From: Bordetella genomosp. 9
GTDB lineage: Bacteria > Pseudomonadota > Gammaproteobacteria > Burkholderiales > Burkholderiaceae_B
Direction of reading: 5' to 3'
Assembly (NCBI RefSeq): GCF_002261425.1
Contig: NZ_NEVJ01000003.1
Location: 2,046,001 to 2,110,000 of the forward strand
DNA length: 64,000 nucleotides
The notes beneath the pieces are model-generated. The model searched no databases, was not told the DNA's origin, and saw nothing but the letters and a program-made list of their open reading frames with translations. Every line of letters starts with the position of its first letter. Positions within the stretch are counted from its first letter, which is position 1. The position numbers and the translations under genes are program-made. Shown in pieces: positions 42,431 to 52,377 of the stretch.

Positions 42431-43657
42431 TCAGAGGTGCAATATCGTCGCGCCCCGGCGCCGCATCAACAGGAATACCCCCAACGAGAGCGCGCAGAAC
42501 ACCGCCATGCTGCCGGTCACCGCGACCACGCCCATCGAAGGGAAAAACCGGCTGACCATGGCGCTGGCGAAGGCGCCGACGCCCATCATCAGCGCGTTCA
42601 TCATCGCCGACGCGGCGCCCGCGATCGACCCCAGCGGCTGCAAGGCGCCCTGTTGCGTGCTGGGCGTGATCAGGCCATAGCAGAAGGTGTTCACGATCAG
42701 GAAGGGCATCAGGTTCCACGGCGTCAGCAGGCCCGTCAACGTCAAGGTCAGCATGATCAAGGCGGAACACAGGGCGACCGACAGGCCGATGCGGATCAGG
42801 GTGTCGCCGGCGACGTGGCCGGCCAGCCTGCCGCTGAGAAACGACGCCAGCATGATCCCGGCCGCGGTCATGGCGAACAGCAGGCCGAACAGCTGGGGCG
42901 ACACGCCCAGCGCTTCCATCAGCACCAGCGACGCCCCCGTGACGTAGGCGAAATGGCTGCCGAACTTGAGCGCGCAGATCATCATGTAGCCCAGCGACGC
43001 GGGCTTGCGCAGCAGCGCCAGATAGGCGCCTGCCACCGGCGCGGCGGGCGGACGCTGGGCCTTGGGATGGCGCAGGCGCGGCGCCGATTCGTCCAGTCCC
43101 AGCCAGACCACCGCCAGCATGGCGAAGCCGGCGATGGTCATCATGGCGTAGATCCAGCGCCAGTTGCCGATGTTCAGCAGCGCGGCGCCCACGGACGGCG
43201 CCACCATGGGGGCGATGACGCGGATGATGGCGATGTGGGACAGCAGTTCGCGCACGCGCGTGCCTTCGAAATGATCGCGCACCAGGCTGATGGCCAGCAC
43301 CCCCGCGGCGCCGGCGCCCGCGCCCTGCACCAGCCGCCAGGACAGGAAGGTGGAAATGGTTTCGGAGAAGGTGCAGCCCGCCCCGCCCAGCGCATACAGG
43401 GCCAGTCCGAACAGCAGCAGCGGCCGCCGCCCGAGCCGGTCGGACAAGGGTCCATACACCAGGGGCGCGGCGGCGAAGCCCACGAAAAAAATGCTCAGGC
43501 TCATCGCCACCCGGGCGGGGTCCGTACCCAGGTCGCGCGCCACGGCGCCGAAGGCGGGCAGGCCGACGTCGATGGACAGCGACGCAAACGCCGTCAACAC
43601 GCCGCAGAACAGGATGAATGTGAAGGAATGGGGGGAAATGCGGAGTCGCGGGGTCAT
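42431..43657 (-). CDS. Bcr/CflA-family MFS drug efflux transporter
   Basis: The 408-residue protein has twelve hydrophobic segments and the Bcr/CflA pattern: FFVGFAAAPLVYGPLSDRLGRRPLLLFGL near 55-83 (the MFS loop 2-3 motif), LVQGAGAGAAGVLAISLVRDHFEGTR near 112-137 and IAPMVAPSVGAALLNIGNWRWIY after that. It would export a drug or metabolite with proton exchange at the inner membrane. It lies 60 bases after altronate dehydratase and 30 bases before the LysR gene, all on the same strand, so the three may share a transcript, although their functions differ. Confidence 0.9.
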   Translation of the reverse strand: MTPRLRISPHSFTFILFCGVLTAFASLSIDVGLPAFGAVARDLGTDPARVAMSLSIFFVGFAAAPLVYGPLSDRLGRRPLLLFGLALYALGGAGCTFSETISTFLSWRLVQGAGAGAAGVLAISLVRDHFEGTRVRELLSHIAIIRVIAPMVAPSVGAALLNIGNWRWIYAMMTIAGFAMLAVVWLGLDESAPRLRHPKAQRPPAAPVAGAYLALLRKPASLGYMMICALKFGSHFAYVTGASLVLMEALGVSPQLFGLLFAMTAAGIMLASFLSGRLAGHVAGDTLIRIGLSVALCSALIMLTLTLTGLLTPWNLMPFLIVNTFCYGLITPSTQQGALQPLGSIAGAASAMMNALMMGVGAFASAMVSRFFPSMGVVAVTGSMAVFCALSLGVFLLMRRRGATILHL

Positions 43658-43717
43658 CGGATGTGAAGGCGCCCCGGCTGATGGGGCGCTGGCATTATTT
43701 CACAGCCGGGCGCGGCC

Positions 43718-45244
43718 TTACATCTGCGCGCCTATCATCCAGGGCACGAACTCCTCGTCGCCCACGCCCAGCGCCTCGCTCTTGCTGGGCGTGCCCGACG
43801 CCACGTCGACGATGGCGCGGAAGATTTCCTCGCCCTTGCGCTGCACGGTGGCATGCCCTTCCATGATGTCGCCGCAATTGATGTCCATGTCGTCCATCAT
43901 GCGCTGGTACATCTGCGTGTTGGTCGCCACCTTGATCGACGGCGCCGGCTTGGCGCCGAAACAGGAACCGCGCCCGGTGGTGAACACGACCAGGTTGGCG
44001 CCGCTGGCGATCTGCCCGGTGGCGCCCATCGGGTCGTAGCCGGGCGCGTCCATGAAGACCAAGCCGTGCGTATCCACCGGCTCCGCGTAACGGTACACGC
44101 CCATCAGGGGCGTCGACCCGCTCTTGGCCACGGCGCCCAGGGATTTTTCCAGGATGGTGGTGAGGCCACCGGCCTTGTTGCCCGGTGTGGGATTGTTGTC
44201 GATGCTGCCTTTTTCGCGCTCGGCATAGGACTCCCACCAGTGGATGCGTTCGACGATCTTCTCCCCGACCTCGCGCGAGATCGCCCGGCGCGTCAGCAGG
44301 TGCTCGGCGCCGTAGATTTCCGGCGTCTCCGAAAGAATCGCCGTGCCGCCGTGGCGCACCAGCAGGTCCACCGCCGCGCCCAGGGCCGGGTTGGCGGTGA
44401 TGCCCGAGTAGCCGTCAGAGCCGCCGCATTGCAGCGCCACCGTCAGGTGCGACAGCGGCAGGGGCTCGCGGCGGACCGCGTCGGCGGCGGGCAGCATCCG
44501 CTCGATGGCCGCGATGGCGGCATCCACCGTCTTCTGCGTCCCGCCCAATTCCTGCATGACCAGCGGCACCATCATCGGGCCGGGCTCGATCCCGCCCGTC
44601 ATGAACATCGCGCCCATCTGGTTGGCTTCGCAGCCCAGCCCGATCACCAGCATGCCGGCGAAGTTCGCATGCTTGGCGAAACCGCCTATGGTCCGGCGCA
44701 GCTGCTGGATGCCTTCGCCATTGTGGTCGATACAGCAGCCGAAGCTGTGCGTCAGCGGCACCACGCCGTCCACATTGGGATAGGCGTCCAGGCGGCCCGG
44801 CGCGGTGAAGTGCCGCGCCACCTTCTTGCTGACCGTCGCCGAGCAATTCACCGTGCTGATGATGCCGATGTAATTGCGCGTGGCCACGCGGCCATCCGCG
44901 CGCCGTATGCCCTGGAAAGTCAGCGGCGCGGCGGCCGGGGCCACCGGACGCACGTCCTGGCCGTAGGCATAGTCGCGCTCGAACTCGCCGATCGATACGT
45001 TGTGGGTGTGGACGTGGTCGCCCGGCGCGATATCGCGCGTCGCGAAACCGATGATCTGGCCGTAGCGGTGCACCGGCTGTCCGGCGGCCACGGCGCGCAG
45101 CGCCACCTTGTGGGCGGGGGGCACGTCGGCGCGCACCACCAGGCCGCCCGCCTGCGGCAACTCGAGGCCGGCGGCCAGGGCGCGACGGGCGATCGCGACG
45201 TCATCGCGCTCGTGCAGCAGGATGATGGGGGACAGGCTGTCCAT
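43718..45244 (-). CDS. Altronate/galactarate dehydratase (UxaA family)
   Basis: The 508-residue protein has the N-terminal SAF domain (ILLHERDDVAIARRALAAG, then GDHVHTHNVSIGEFERDY) and the large dehydratase domain with NYIGIISTVNCSATVSKKVARHF, THSFGCCIDHNG, LGCEANQMG and LQCGGSDGYSGITANPALG. These are UxaA/GarD features; length (about 500) fits UxaA better than GarD. It dehydrates a sugar acid to a 2-keto-3-deoxy acid. The ATG at 45244 is preceded by GAGGAGACGCC. A GntR regulator is encoded divergently with a matching operator in between. Confidence 0.9.
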   Translation of the reverse strand: MDSLSPIILLHERDDVAIARRALAAGLELPQAGGLVVRADVPPAHKVALRAVAAGQPVHRYGQIIGFATRDIAPGDHVHTHNVSIGEFERDYAYGQDVRPVAPAAAPLTFQGIRRADGRVATRNYIGIISTVNCSATVSKKVARHFTAPGRLDAYPNVDGVVPLTHSFGCCIDHNGEGIQQLRRTIGGFAKHANFAGMLVIGLGCEANQMGAMFMTGGIEPGPMMVPLVMQELGGTQKTVDAAIAAIERMLPAADAVRREPLPLSHLTVALQCGGSDGYSGITANPALGAAVDLLVRHGGTAILSETPEIYGAEHLLTRRAISREVGEKIVERIHWWESYAEREKGSIDNNPTPGNKAGGLTTILEKSLGAVAKSGSTPLMGVYRYAEPVDTHGLVFMDAPGYDPMGATGQIASGANLVVFTTGRGSCFGAKPAPSIKVATNTQMYQRMMDDMDINCGDIMEGHATVQRKGEEIFRAIVDVASGTPSKSEALGVGDEEFVPWMIGAQM

Positions 45245-45326
45245 GGCGTCTCCTCGTGATGGGCATGCGGTCGCGGCGCCGCCGCGGGCGACGCCATCAT
45301 GGGATAATCGCCATAGCCCGCGCAAA

Positions 45327-45338
45327 TTGGTTGGACCA
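45327..45338. promoter_or_regulatory. FadR-type GntR operator between altronate dehydratase and GntR genes
   Basis: TTGGTTGGACCA contains TGGT-N3-ACCA, the core of sites bound by FadR-subfamily GntR regulators such as PdhR and LldR. It lies in the divergent promoter region, 29 bases before the GntR start and 83 bases before the dehydratase start. Confidence 0.6.
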
Positions 45339-45366
45339 CCTCAGGAATCCCCTTTCAGGAACCCCG

Positions 45367-46101
45367 ATGCCGCGCCTCACGTCCACATCGAGCGCCTTGC
45401 AGCACGCCATGCAGTCGTTGGAACGCCTGGTCCTGGAACACGGCCTGGACGGACGTCCGCGGCTGCCGCCGGAACGCGAACTGGCGCAACGCTTCCAGGT
45501 ATCGCGCACGACGGTGCGCGCGGCGATCCAGCGTCTCGTATCGCGCGGCATGCTTGAAACGCGCCAGGGCAGCGGCGTCTTCATCGCCAGCGACCGGCCC
45601 ATGAGCCCGGCCACGCCGTGGCCGCCCGCGCCGTGGCTGGGGCTGGTCGACGCGCAGCCGGCGCTGCGGGCGGATACCCTGGAATTCCGCATGGTGTTCG
45701 AATGCGCGGCCGCGCGCTTTGCCGCGCAGCGCGCCGATACGCAGGAACGCCGCCAGCTGGCCGCGACGGTGGACACCATGCAAAAGGCGGTGCGAGACGG
45801 AGACGTGGCCACGGAAGCCGCCGCCGACGCCACCTTCCACGCGCAGCTGGCCAGCGCATCGCACAACATGATGCTGGGCCGCTTCTACGCCAACGCCATC
45901 GCCTCGTTGCGCGCGCACATCACGCGCAACACCTACGATGCGGGACGCGACGCCGCGCTGGCCACGCGCCGCTCGCAGGAAAGGCTGCGCCAGCACGTCG
46001 CCATCTGCGACGCGATCCTGCGCCAGTCGCCGGACGACGCCGCGCTGGCGATGCGCCAGCACATCGAATTCGTCGGGCGTCAGTTCGAGCTGCGGGGCTG
46101 A
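45367..46101 (+). CDS. FadR-subfamily GntR regulator (FCD domain)
   Basis: The 244-residue regulator has the winged-helix GntR domain (RPRLPPERELAQRFQVSRTTVRAAIQRLVSRGMLETRQGSGVFI) and an all-helical FCD ligand domain with LEFRMVFECAAARFAAQRA, DATFHAQLASASHN (metal-binding Asp and His) and a late RQHIEFV. AGGAACCCC before the ATG at 45367 decides the start. It most likely represses the divergent altronate dehydratase gene and itself, released by a sugar acid. Confidence 0.9.
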   Translation: MPRLTSTSSALQHAMQSLERLVLEHGLDGRPRLPPERELAQRFQVSRTTVRAAIQRLVSRGMLETRQGSGVFIASDRPMSPATPWPPAPWLGLVDAQPALRADTLEFRMVFECAAARFAAQRADTQERRQLAATVDTMQKAVRDGDVATEAAADATFHAQLASASHNMMLGRFYANAIASLRAHITRNTYDAGRDAALATRRSQERLRQHVAICDAILRQSPDDAALAMRQHIEFVGRQFELRG

Positions 46102-46113
46102 TGCCCGCGCCCG

Positions 46114-46695
46114 CTATTGCCGGATGCCTTCCGCCTGGATATGCAGGGTGGTCTTCATGAAGAATCCGTACTCCTTGCCGAACGACACGCCGTAGGCGTC
46201 CCGGTCGAAGGCCGCCGTCGCCTCGGTCCCGCACACCTGCTTCTTCATGATGGGATTCTCGTAGCACTTGAACGAGAGCAGCGTCAGCTTGAGCGGATGC
46301 GATACGCCATGCAGGGTGAAGGTGCCGTCCACCTCCACCGGCTTGCCGTCCTTGAAATGGACTTTGCTGCCTTTGTAGGCCGCGGTCGGGAATCGCTTGA
46401 CGTCGAAGAACTTGTCTCCGCGCAACTGGTCGTCCAATGCCTTGTTGCCGGTGTTGACCGAGGCCAGGTCGATGGTCACGTCCACCGTGCCGGTTCCCGC
46501 CTGGGCATCCAGCACGACCGTGCCGCTGGTCTTGTCGAACTTGCCGCGCCAGATCGAGGCGCCGGCGAAATGATCCGCCTCGAAGCTGGGATAGGTATGG
46601 TCGGGGTCCAGCTGGTACGTCACGGGTTCGGCCAGGGCAGCGAAAGGCAGCACGCACGCGGCGATGGCCGCGCGAGACGGAGTCAGGAAGCGCAT
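46114..46695 (-). CDS. YceI-family periplasmic protein
   Basis: The 193-residue protein has a signal peptide (about 1-22, ending ALA) and the YceI lipocalin-like domain: VTYQLDPDHTYPSFEADHFAGASIWRGKFDKTSGTV, VDVTIDLASVNTGNKALDDQLRGDKFFDVKRFPTAAY, and the ending AYGVSFGKEYGFFMKTTLHIQAEGIR. The family binds isoprenoid-type lipids in the periplasm. I chose the ATG at 46695 for the signal peptide. It is convergent with the GntR gene, 12 bases apart. Confidence 0.93.
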   Translation of the reverse strand: MRFLTPSRAAIAACVLPFAALAEPVTYQLDPDHTYPSFEADHFAGASIWRGKFDKTSGTVVLDAQAGTGTVDVTIDLASVNTGNKALDDQLRGDKFFDVKRFPTAAYKGSKVHFKDGKPVEVDGTFTLHGVSHPLKLTLLSFKCYENPIMKKQVCGTEATAAFDRDAYGVSFGKEYGFFMKTTLHIQAEGIRQ

Positions 46696-46773
46696 GGGTA
46701 ACCTCGGATCGTTGAGGGGACTGTGAAACGCCCGTTTATTTCCGCACGGCATGTCGATCCTCTGCCTTATGCT

Positions 46774-46802
46774 TTGTGGAAAAATGGCGAGCCTGCTAGA
46801 GT
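46774..46802 (+). promoter_or_regulatory. Possible sigma-70 promoter of the cystine-type ABC operon
   Basis: TTGTGG (46774-46779) and TAGAGT (46797-46802) are separated by 17 bases in the gap between yceI and the ABC genes. The -35 and -10 fits are moderate. Confidence 0.35.
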
Positions 46803-46953
46803 GCGAATCAGACATATCTTACCCGTCCCTGTTTGATCCGTCCGTTGCCGATCGCATTACGACGAATGGCCGTCCCCCCCGGCCCGGGCACGAGGCGGCG
46901 CCACCGGCCGCATGGGCCTCTCGACAGGGGCCTCTCGATAAATGGAGACCGCG

Positions 46954-47733
46954 ATGAAGCGTATTCTTTCCGCCCTGCTCGCCGGGCTGTGCAGCCTGGC
47001 CGGCGCCACGCTGGCGCATGCCGAAGACGACCTGGCCCGCATCAAGGCGGCCGGCACGATCAAGATCGGCACGGAAGGCACGTATGCGCCCTTTTCCTAT
47101 CACGACGCTTCGGGCCTGACCGGCTTCGACGTGGAGATCGGCCGCGCCATCGCGCAGCGCCTGGGCGTCAAGCCTGAATTCGTCGAAGGCAAATGGGATG
47201 GCCTGATCGCGGGCCTGGACGTGCGGCGCTACGACGCCGTCATCAACCAGGTCGGCATCAACGACACGCGCAAGGCCAAGTACGATTTCTCCACGCCCTA
47301 CATCGCGTCGCAGGCGGTGCTGATCGTCCGCGACAACAACACCGCGATCAAGTCCTTCGACGACCTGAAGGGCAAGCGCTCGGCCAATACCTTGACCAGC
47401 AACTTCGGCAAGCTGGCGCAGAAGTACGGCGCCGAAGTCGTGCCCGTACAGGGCTTCAACGACGCCATCGAACTGCTGCTGTCCGGCCGCGTGGATGCCA
47501 CCATCAACGACAACCTGTCCTTCCTGGACTTCAAGAAGCACAAGCCGGACGCCAGGGTGAAAGCCGTGGCCAGCGACAAGTCGGCCGAATACAGCGAGTC
47601 GGGGGTGCTGATGCGCAAGGGCAATCCCGAGCTGGTGGCCGCCGTGAACAAGGCACTGGCCGATATCAAGGCGGACGGTACCTACAAGAAGATATCGGTC
47701 AAGTATTTCGGCATGGACCTTTCGGCGCAATAG
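46954..47733 (+). CDS. Amino-acid ABC transporter binding protein, cystine (FliY/TcyJ) type
   Basis: The 259-residue SBP_bac_3 protein has a signal peptide (about 1-24, ending AHA) and follows E. coli FliY/TcyJ closely in IKIGTEGTYAPFSYHDASGLTGFDVEIGRAIA, KWDGLIAGLDVRRYDAVINQVGI and KAKYDFSTPYIAS. It captures a polar amino acid, most likely L-cystine, in the periplasm. GGAGACCGCG before the ATG at 46954 decides the start. Permease and ATPase genes follow at once. Confidence 0.92.
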   Translation: MKRILSALLAGLCSLAGATLAHAEDDLARIKAAGTIKIGTEGTYAPFSYHDASGLTGFDVEIGRAIAQRLGVKPEFVEGKWDGLIAGLDVRRYDAVINQVGINDTRKAKYDFSTPYIASQAVLIVRDNNTAIKSFDDLKGKRSANTLTSNFGKLAQKYGAEVVPVQGFNDAIELLLSGRVDATINDNLSFLDFKKHKPDARVKAVASDKSAEYSESGVLMRKGNPELVAAVNKALADIKADGTYKKISVKYFGMDLSAQ

Positions 47734-47745
47734 GGAAGCGACGCC

Positions 47746-48422
47746 GTGCCGGCCTGGCTGCAATTGATGGCGGATTCGTTCTGGCCCCTGCTCAAGGCGG
47801 GGCTGCAGTTCACGGTTCCGCTGACGCTGATTTCCTTTTTCGCCGGGCTGCTGCTGGCCTTCGCCGTCGCGCTGATACGCCTGTTCGGGCCGGCGCCGGC
47901 CGTGGCCGTGGTGCGCTTCTACGTCTGGCTGATCCGCGGCACGCCGCTGCTGGTGCAGCTGTTCGTGATCTTCTACGGCCTGCCCAATATCGGCATCGTG
48001 CTCGACCCCTTGCCCGCGGCGCTGATCGGCTTCACGCTGAACGTCGGCGCCTATAACTCCGAGGTCATACGGGGCGTCATCGAATCGATTCCCAAGGGGC
48101 AGTGGGAAGCCGCCTACTCGCTCAGCATGACGCGCTGGCAGGCGATACGCCGGACCATCCTGCCGCAGGCGGCGCGGGTATCGGTGCCGCCGCTGTCCAA
48201 CGCCTTCATCTCATTGGTCAAGGATACGTCCCTGGCCGCCGTGCTGACCGTCCCGGAAATCTTCCAGGCCGCCCAGCGCATCGCCGCGGTCACCTACGAA
48301 CCGCTGGTCCTGTACACCGAAGCGGCGCTCATCTATCTGGTGTTCAGCACGGTGCTGTCGTCGGCGCAGGTACGCCTGGAAAAGCGCTTCGGCAAGCATG
48401 CGGCCTTCGCGGGGACGTCGCA

Positions 48423-48426
<4 letters not shown>
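47746..48426 (+). CDS. Amino-acid ABC transporter permease, cystine (TcyL/YecS) type
   Basis: The 226-residue inner-membrane protein has about five transmembrane helices and the EAA loop ESIPKGQWEAAYSLSMTRWQAIRRTILPQAARV. VWLIRGTPLLVQLFVIFYGLPNIG is typical of the His/Glu/Gln permease family. It starts with GTG at 47746, 12 bases after the binding-protein gene, and its stop overlaps the ATPase start (ATGA). One permease gene implies a homodimer. Confidence 0.93.
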
Positions 48427-49193
<767 letters not shown>

Positions 49194-49247
49194 ACCGTCT
49201 TCCCGGGCGACCCGCGCGATCCACGCAACGCATAGCCCGGGGCGGAA

Positions 49248-49952
49248 TCAGGCGGCGGGCGGATAGTTCGAAGGAAACAGGGCGCGTTTCGCTTCTTCGT
49301 CCCGGGCGGTCTTGAAGCCGAAATCGGTCCCGACCTTGCGCGCCCGCGCGACGGCGGGGCGCGCGTCGATGGCCGCGAACCAGCGGGCGATGTTGGGGTA
49401 CGGCGCCAGCGGCTCCGGCGCCCCTTTCAGGACACGCGACGCGCGATCCAGCCAGCCCCAGGCCGAGATATCCGCGATCGTATATTCCTTGCCGACGATG
49501 AACTCGCGGCCCGCCAGCCTGCCGTCCAGGACCTGGTAGTGGCGTTCGGCTTCGCGCCGGTAGCGGTTGACGGCATAGTCCAGGCCTTCCGGCGCGGCAT
49601 GTTGGAAATGCACCGCCTGCCCGGAAAACGGCCCCAGGCCCGACGCGATGAAAAACAGCCATGACAGCAGGTCGGCCCGGTCGCCCGGCTGCCCCAGCAG
49701 CTTGCCGCTCTTTTCCGCCAGATACAGCAGGATCGCGGTGGAGTCGAACACGGTTGCCGGCACGCCGCCGGGCCCTTCGGTATCCACGATGGCCGGCACC
49801 TTGCCATTGGGGTTGATGGACCGGAACGCCGGGTCGTGCTGCTGCCCCTTGCTGGTATCCACCGGAATCACCTCGTAAGGCAGGCCGATCTCTTCGAGCA
49901 TCAGCGCCACCTTGGCGGGATTGGGCGTGGGGTGGAAGTAGAACCGTATCAT
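49248..49952 (-). CDS. Glutathione S-transferase
   Basis: The 234-residue protein has an N-terminal thioredoxin-fold domain (IRFYFHPTPNPAKVALMLEEIGLPYEVIPVD, then NPNGKVPAIVD and the ESTAILLYLAEK-like segment FDSTAILLYLAEKSG) and a helical C-terminal domain. The Ser/Asn in the HPTPNPAKV turn would contact glutathione. It resembles the YfcG/Ure2-like group. It is divergent from a TetR gene, which may control it. Confidence 0.92.
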   Translation of the reverse strand: MIRFYFHPTPNPAKVALMLEEIGLPYEVIPVDTSKGQQHDPAFRSINPNGKVPAIVDTEGPGGVPATVFDSTAILLYLAEKSGKLLGQPGDRADLLSWLFFIASGLGPFSGQAVHFQHAAPEGLDYAVNRYRREAERHYQVLDGRLAGREFIVGKEYTIADISAWGWLDRASRVLKGAPEPLAPYPNIARWFAAIDARPAVARARKVGTDFGFKTARDEEAKRALFPSNYPPAA

Positions 49953-50131
49953 CGAATCTCCCTGTGCATGGCGACGACGCGCGAACGCCACGCCGACCGT
50001 ATGGGTACCGTCGCCATCGACGGATGGCGCACCGGGCATACCGCCTGGTCTTTTAAATCACTTGCTCTAAAATCGTCAACCACGAACGCCGAACCGCGGT
50101 CCCCGCCCTTGGCGCGCCGGAGATCAGATCC

Positions 50132-50728
50132 ATGGGTCGACCCAGACAATTCGATGAAGCGCAGACGCTGGACCTGGCGCTGCGGTACTTCTGGCAGCAC
50201 GGCTATGAAGCCGCATCGGTCAGGGACCTGGCCGACGCCATGGCGCTGACCGGCGCCAGCGTCTACAACGCCTATGGCGACAAACTGGCGCTTTATCGCC
50301 GCGCGCTGGAACGCTACATCGACATCAGCATCGCCGACCGCATCAAGCGCTTGCAGTCCAGGGAGCCGCTGCAGGCCATCGAAGGCTTCTACGCCGAGAT
50401 GATCGGCCGGTCCCTGGACGACCCCGATATGAAGGGCTGCATGCTCGTCAATGCCGCCCTCGAAATGGCGCCGCGCGATCCGGATCTGCGTACGCTGATC
50501 GCCGACGTCCTGCGCCGGATCGAAACCTTCTTCCGCCGCTGCGTGCAGGCCGGACAGCGGGACGGGACCATCACCCGGTCGCAGTCCGCGGCGGACTTGG
50601 CGCGCATGCTGCTGGGTGTGCAACTGGGCATGCGCGTGCTCGCGCGCTCGCGTCCCGAACCGGCCCTGCTGCGCGGCATGGTGCGCGCCGCCATCGCGTC
50701 GCTTCAACCCGGCGCCGACGCTTCCTGA
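50132..50728 (+). CDS. TetR/AcrR-family regulator
   Basis: The 198-residue regulator has the N-terminal HTH (FDEAQTLDLALRYFWQHGYEAASVRDLADAMALTGASVYNAYGDKLALYRRAL) and a C-terminal ligand domain with MKGCMLVNAALEMAPRD near 102-118, typical of the AcuR/YxaF-like group. It is divergent from the GST gene, 179 bases away, where TTTTA and TAAAA flank 12 bases (50051-50072). It may repress the GST. Its 3' end overlaps the convergent AraC gene by 25 bases. Confidence 0.9.
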   Translation: MGRPRQFDEAQTLDLALRYFWQHGYEAASVRDLADAMALTGASVYNAYGDKLALYRRALERYIDISIADRIKRLQSREPLQAIEGFYAEMIGRSLDDPDMKGCMLVNAALEMAPRDPDLRTLIADVLRRIETFFRRCVQAGQRDGTITRSQSAADLARMLLGVQLGMRVLARSRPEPALLRGMVRAAIASLQPGADAS

Positions 50729-51663
50729 TCCGCGCGCGCCCGGCGCCGCCATTCGCCGGGCGTCATCCCCATCCACTGCGCGAAGCCGCGCCGGAACGCG
50801 GCCACGGATTGATAGCCGACCGCTTCCGCGACGGCCTCCGCGGTGGCCGTCGGCCGTTTCAGTTCATTCGACGCCAGGCTCATGCGCACGTCGGTCAGCA
50901 GGTCGTAGGCCGTGCGCCCCAGCTTGTCCTGGAAATGCCGCATGAAGGTCGCGCGCGACATGCTGCACAGCGCGGCCAGCTCGGGCAGCGTCCATGGCCG
51001 GGCCGGTTCGTTGAAGATGGCCGACAAGGCCGGCGCCAGGCGCGGATGGCCCGCCAGCGCCAGCAGTCCTTGCGGCGCCTGCTGTCCCTGGCCCGCCACG
51101 CGCAAGGCCAGGGTGAAAAGCGCGGCGGACAGCGCATTGAGCATCGCGCGCCCGCCCAGCGTGTCGGCCATGGCCTCGGCGCGCATCATCCCCACCAGGG
51201 CCGCGAGCTGGCTCGCCGGTCCCGTCTCGCCACCTTCCGCATGCACCACCAGCGTAGCCGGCAGGTAGCCGCGTATCAACCGGTCATGCGGGGGCGTGAT
51301 GAAGAAGCGCCCGCACAGCATGTCCAGCACCGGTTCCCCGCCGCCGTTTTCGCTGACCGTCAGATTCGGCGTCCGCCGCGACGATGCCGGCAGGGGCGCA
51401 CGGCCGCTGCCGTCGTGCAGGACATGCGCCGATCCGTGCGGCAGCATCAGGATGTCGCCGGGACCGAGTTCGCGCACCGTGTTGTCCCGCGGATCTTCCA
51501 GGATGGCGATGCCCTTCAGCACCGCGTGATAGGGAATTTCGCGCGCCGCCGATGGCGCCTCCACGATGCGCCACGGCGCGCCATAGGCGCAGCGTATTTC
51601 CAGCTGGCCGGTCACACTGATCATTTCCAGCAGGCGGCTGATCCAGTCGGGCCTGGCGGACAT
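50704..51663 (-). CDS. AraC-family regulator with cupin (Cupin_6) sensing domain
   Basis: The 319-residue regulator has an N-terminal cupin-type domain (HAVLKGIAILEDPRDNTVRELGPGDILMLPHGSAHVLHDG) and two C-terminal HTH motifs (LAALCSMSRATFMRHFQDKLG, then EAVAEAVGYQSVAAFRRGFAQWMGMTPGEWRR). GGGAGA seven bases before the ATG at 51663 decides the start. It is divergent from the AhpD-like gene, a common pairing in which it activates that gene. Direct repeats in the gap may be its sites. Confidence 0.92.
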   Translation of the reverse strand: MSARPDWISRLLEMISVTGQLEIRCAYGAPWRIVEAPSAAREIPYHAVLKGIAILEDPRDNTVRELGPGDILMLPHGSAHVLHDGSGRAPLPASSRRTPNLTVSENGGGEPVLDMLCGRFFITPPHDRLIRGYLPATLVVHAEGGETGPASQLAALVGMMRAEAMADTLGGRAMLNALSAALFTLALRVAGQGQQAPQGLLALAGHPRLAPALSAIFNEPARPWTLPELAALCSMSRATFMRHFQDKLGRTAYDLLTDVRMSLASNELKRPTATAEAVAEAVGYQSVAAFRRGFAQWMGMTPGEWRRRARADQEASAPG

Positions 51664-51707
51664 AAGCATTCTCCCGGGCGGGGCCTGGCACGCCCTTTTT
51701 TGATCCT

Positions 51708-51728
51708 ATTGAGCATTTTATTGAGCAT
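51708..51728. promoter_or_regulatory. Direct repeats in the AraC/AhpD-like divergent region
   Basis: ATTGAGCAT occurs twice (51708-51716 and 51720-51728), 12 bases apart, about one helical turn, as AraC-family half-sites are. The region lies between the AraC regulator and the AhpD-like gene. Confidence 0.5.
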
Positions 51729-51808
51729 ATAAAAGCTCGGCAAGATCATTCCGTCGATCTAAAGTGGAGGCTCCTGATCACCAAACGTCTTCCCCAAGGA
51801 GCCACACC

Positions 51809-52357
51809 ATGAGCCAGACCACCAGCCGCATCGCCATCCCTGCCGTCGAATCCGCCACCGGCGCCACCGCCGAACTCTACGCCCAGATCAAGAAGGCCAA
51901 CGGCAAGCTGCCGAACCTGTACGCGACCCTGGGACACCTGACGCCCGCGTCCCTGTCGGCCTACCTGGCGGCCGAAGCCGCCCTGGCGCGCGCCAGCCTG
52001 CCGCGCCAGGACGTGGAAACCATCAAGGTGCTGGTCAGCGAACTGAGCGGTTGCGACTACTGCCTGGCCGCGCACATGATGCTGGGCAAGATGGCGGGAC
52101 TCGATGCCGATACCCTGCGCAACATCCGCGCCGGCGAGCCGACCGGCGACGCCAGGCGCGATGCGCTGGTGCGCTTCGTGCGGGTCATCCAGCAAACCAG
52201 CGGCACGCTGCCAGCCGCCGAAGTCGAGGCGATCCGCGCCGCCGGCTACACCGACGCGCAACTGGCGGACATCGCCTTTGCCTACGCGCTGATCACGTAT
52301 ACCAACACCTTCAACCGCATCAACGACACCGAGATCGACTTTCCGCCGGTGAAGTGA
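51809..52357 (+). CDS. AhpD-like carboxymuconolactone decarboxylase family protein
   Basis: The 182-residue protein has the AhpD redox motif in VLVSELSGCDYCLAAHMM (CxxC followed by His) and LFANL-like helices around it. Members act as alkylhydroperoxidases or peroxide-protective thiol proteins. CAAGGAGCCACACC before the ATG decides the start. It is divergent from the AraC regulator, which probably controls it. Unlike the other CMD-like protein in the window (35183-35779), it keeps both cysteines. Confidence 0.92.
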   Translation: MSQTTSRIAIPAVESATGATAELYAQIKKANGKLPNLYATLGHLTPASLSAYLAAEAALARASLPRQDVETIKVLVSELSGCDYCLAAHMMLGKMAGLDADTLRNIRAGEPTGDARRDALVRFVRVIQQTSGTLPAAEVEAIRAAGYTDAQLADIAFAYALITYTNTFNRINDTEIDFPPVK

Positions 52358-52377
52358 GCGGCATCGGGCGAGCCCCG

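Noticed and set aside
40298..43666. 1122-codon open frame on the plus strand
   Set aside because: It runs antisense through four recognised genes (end of MmgE/PrpD, Bug, LysR, MFS) with shadow composition.
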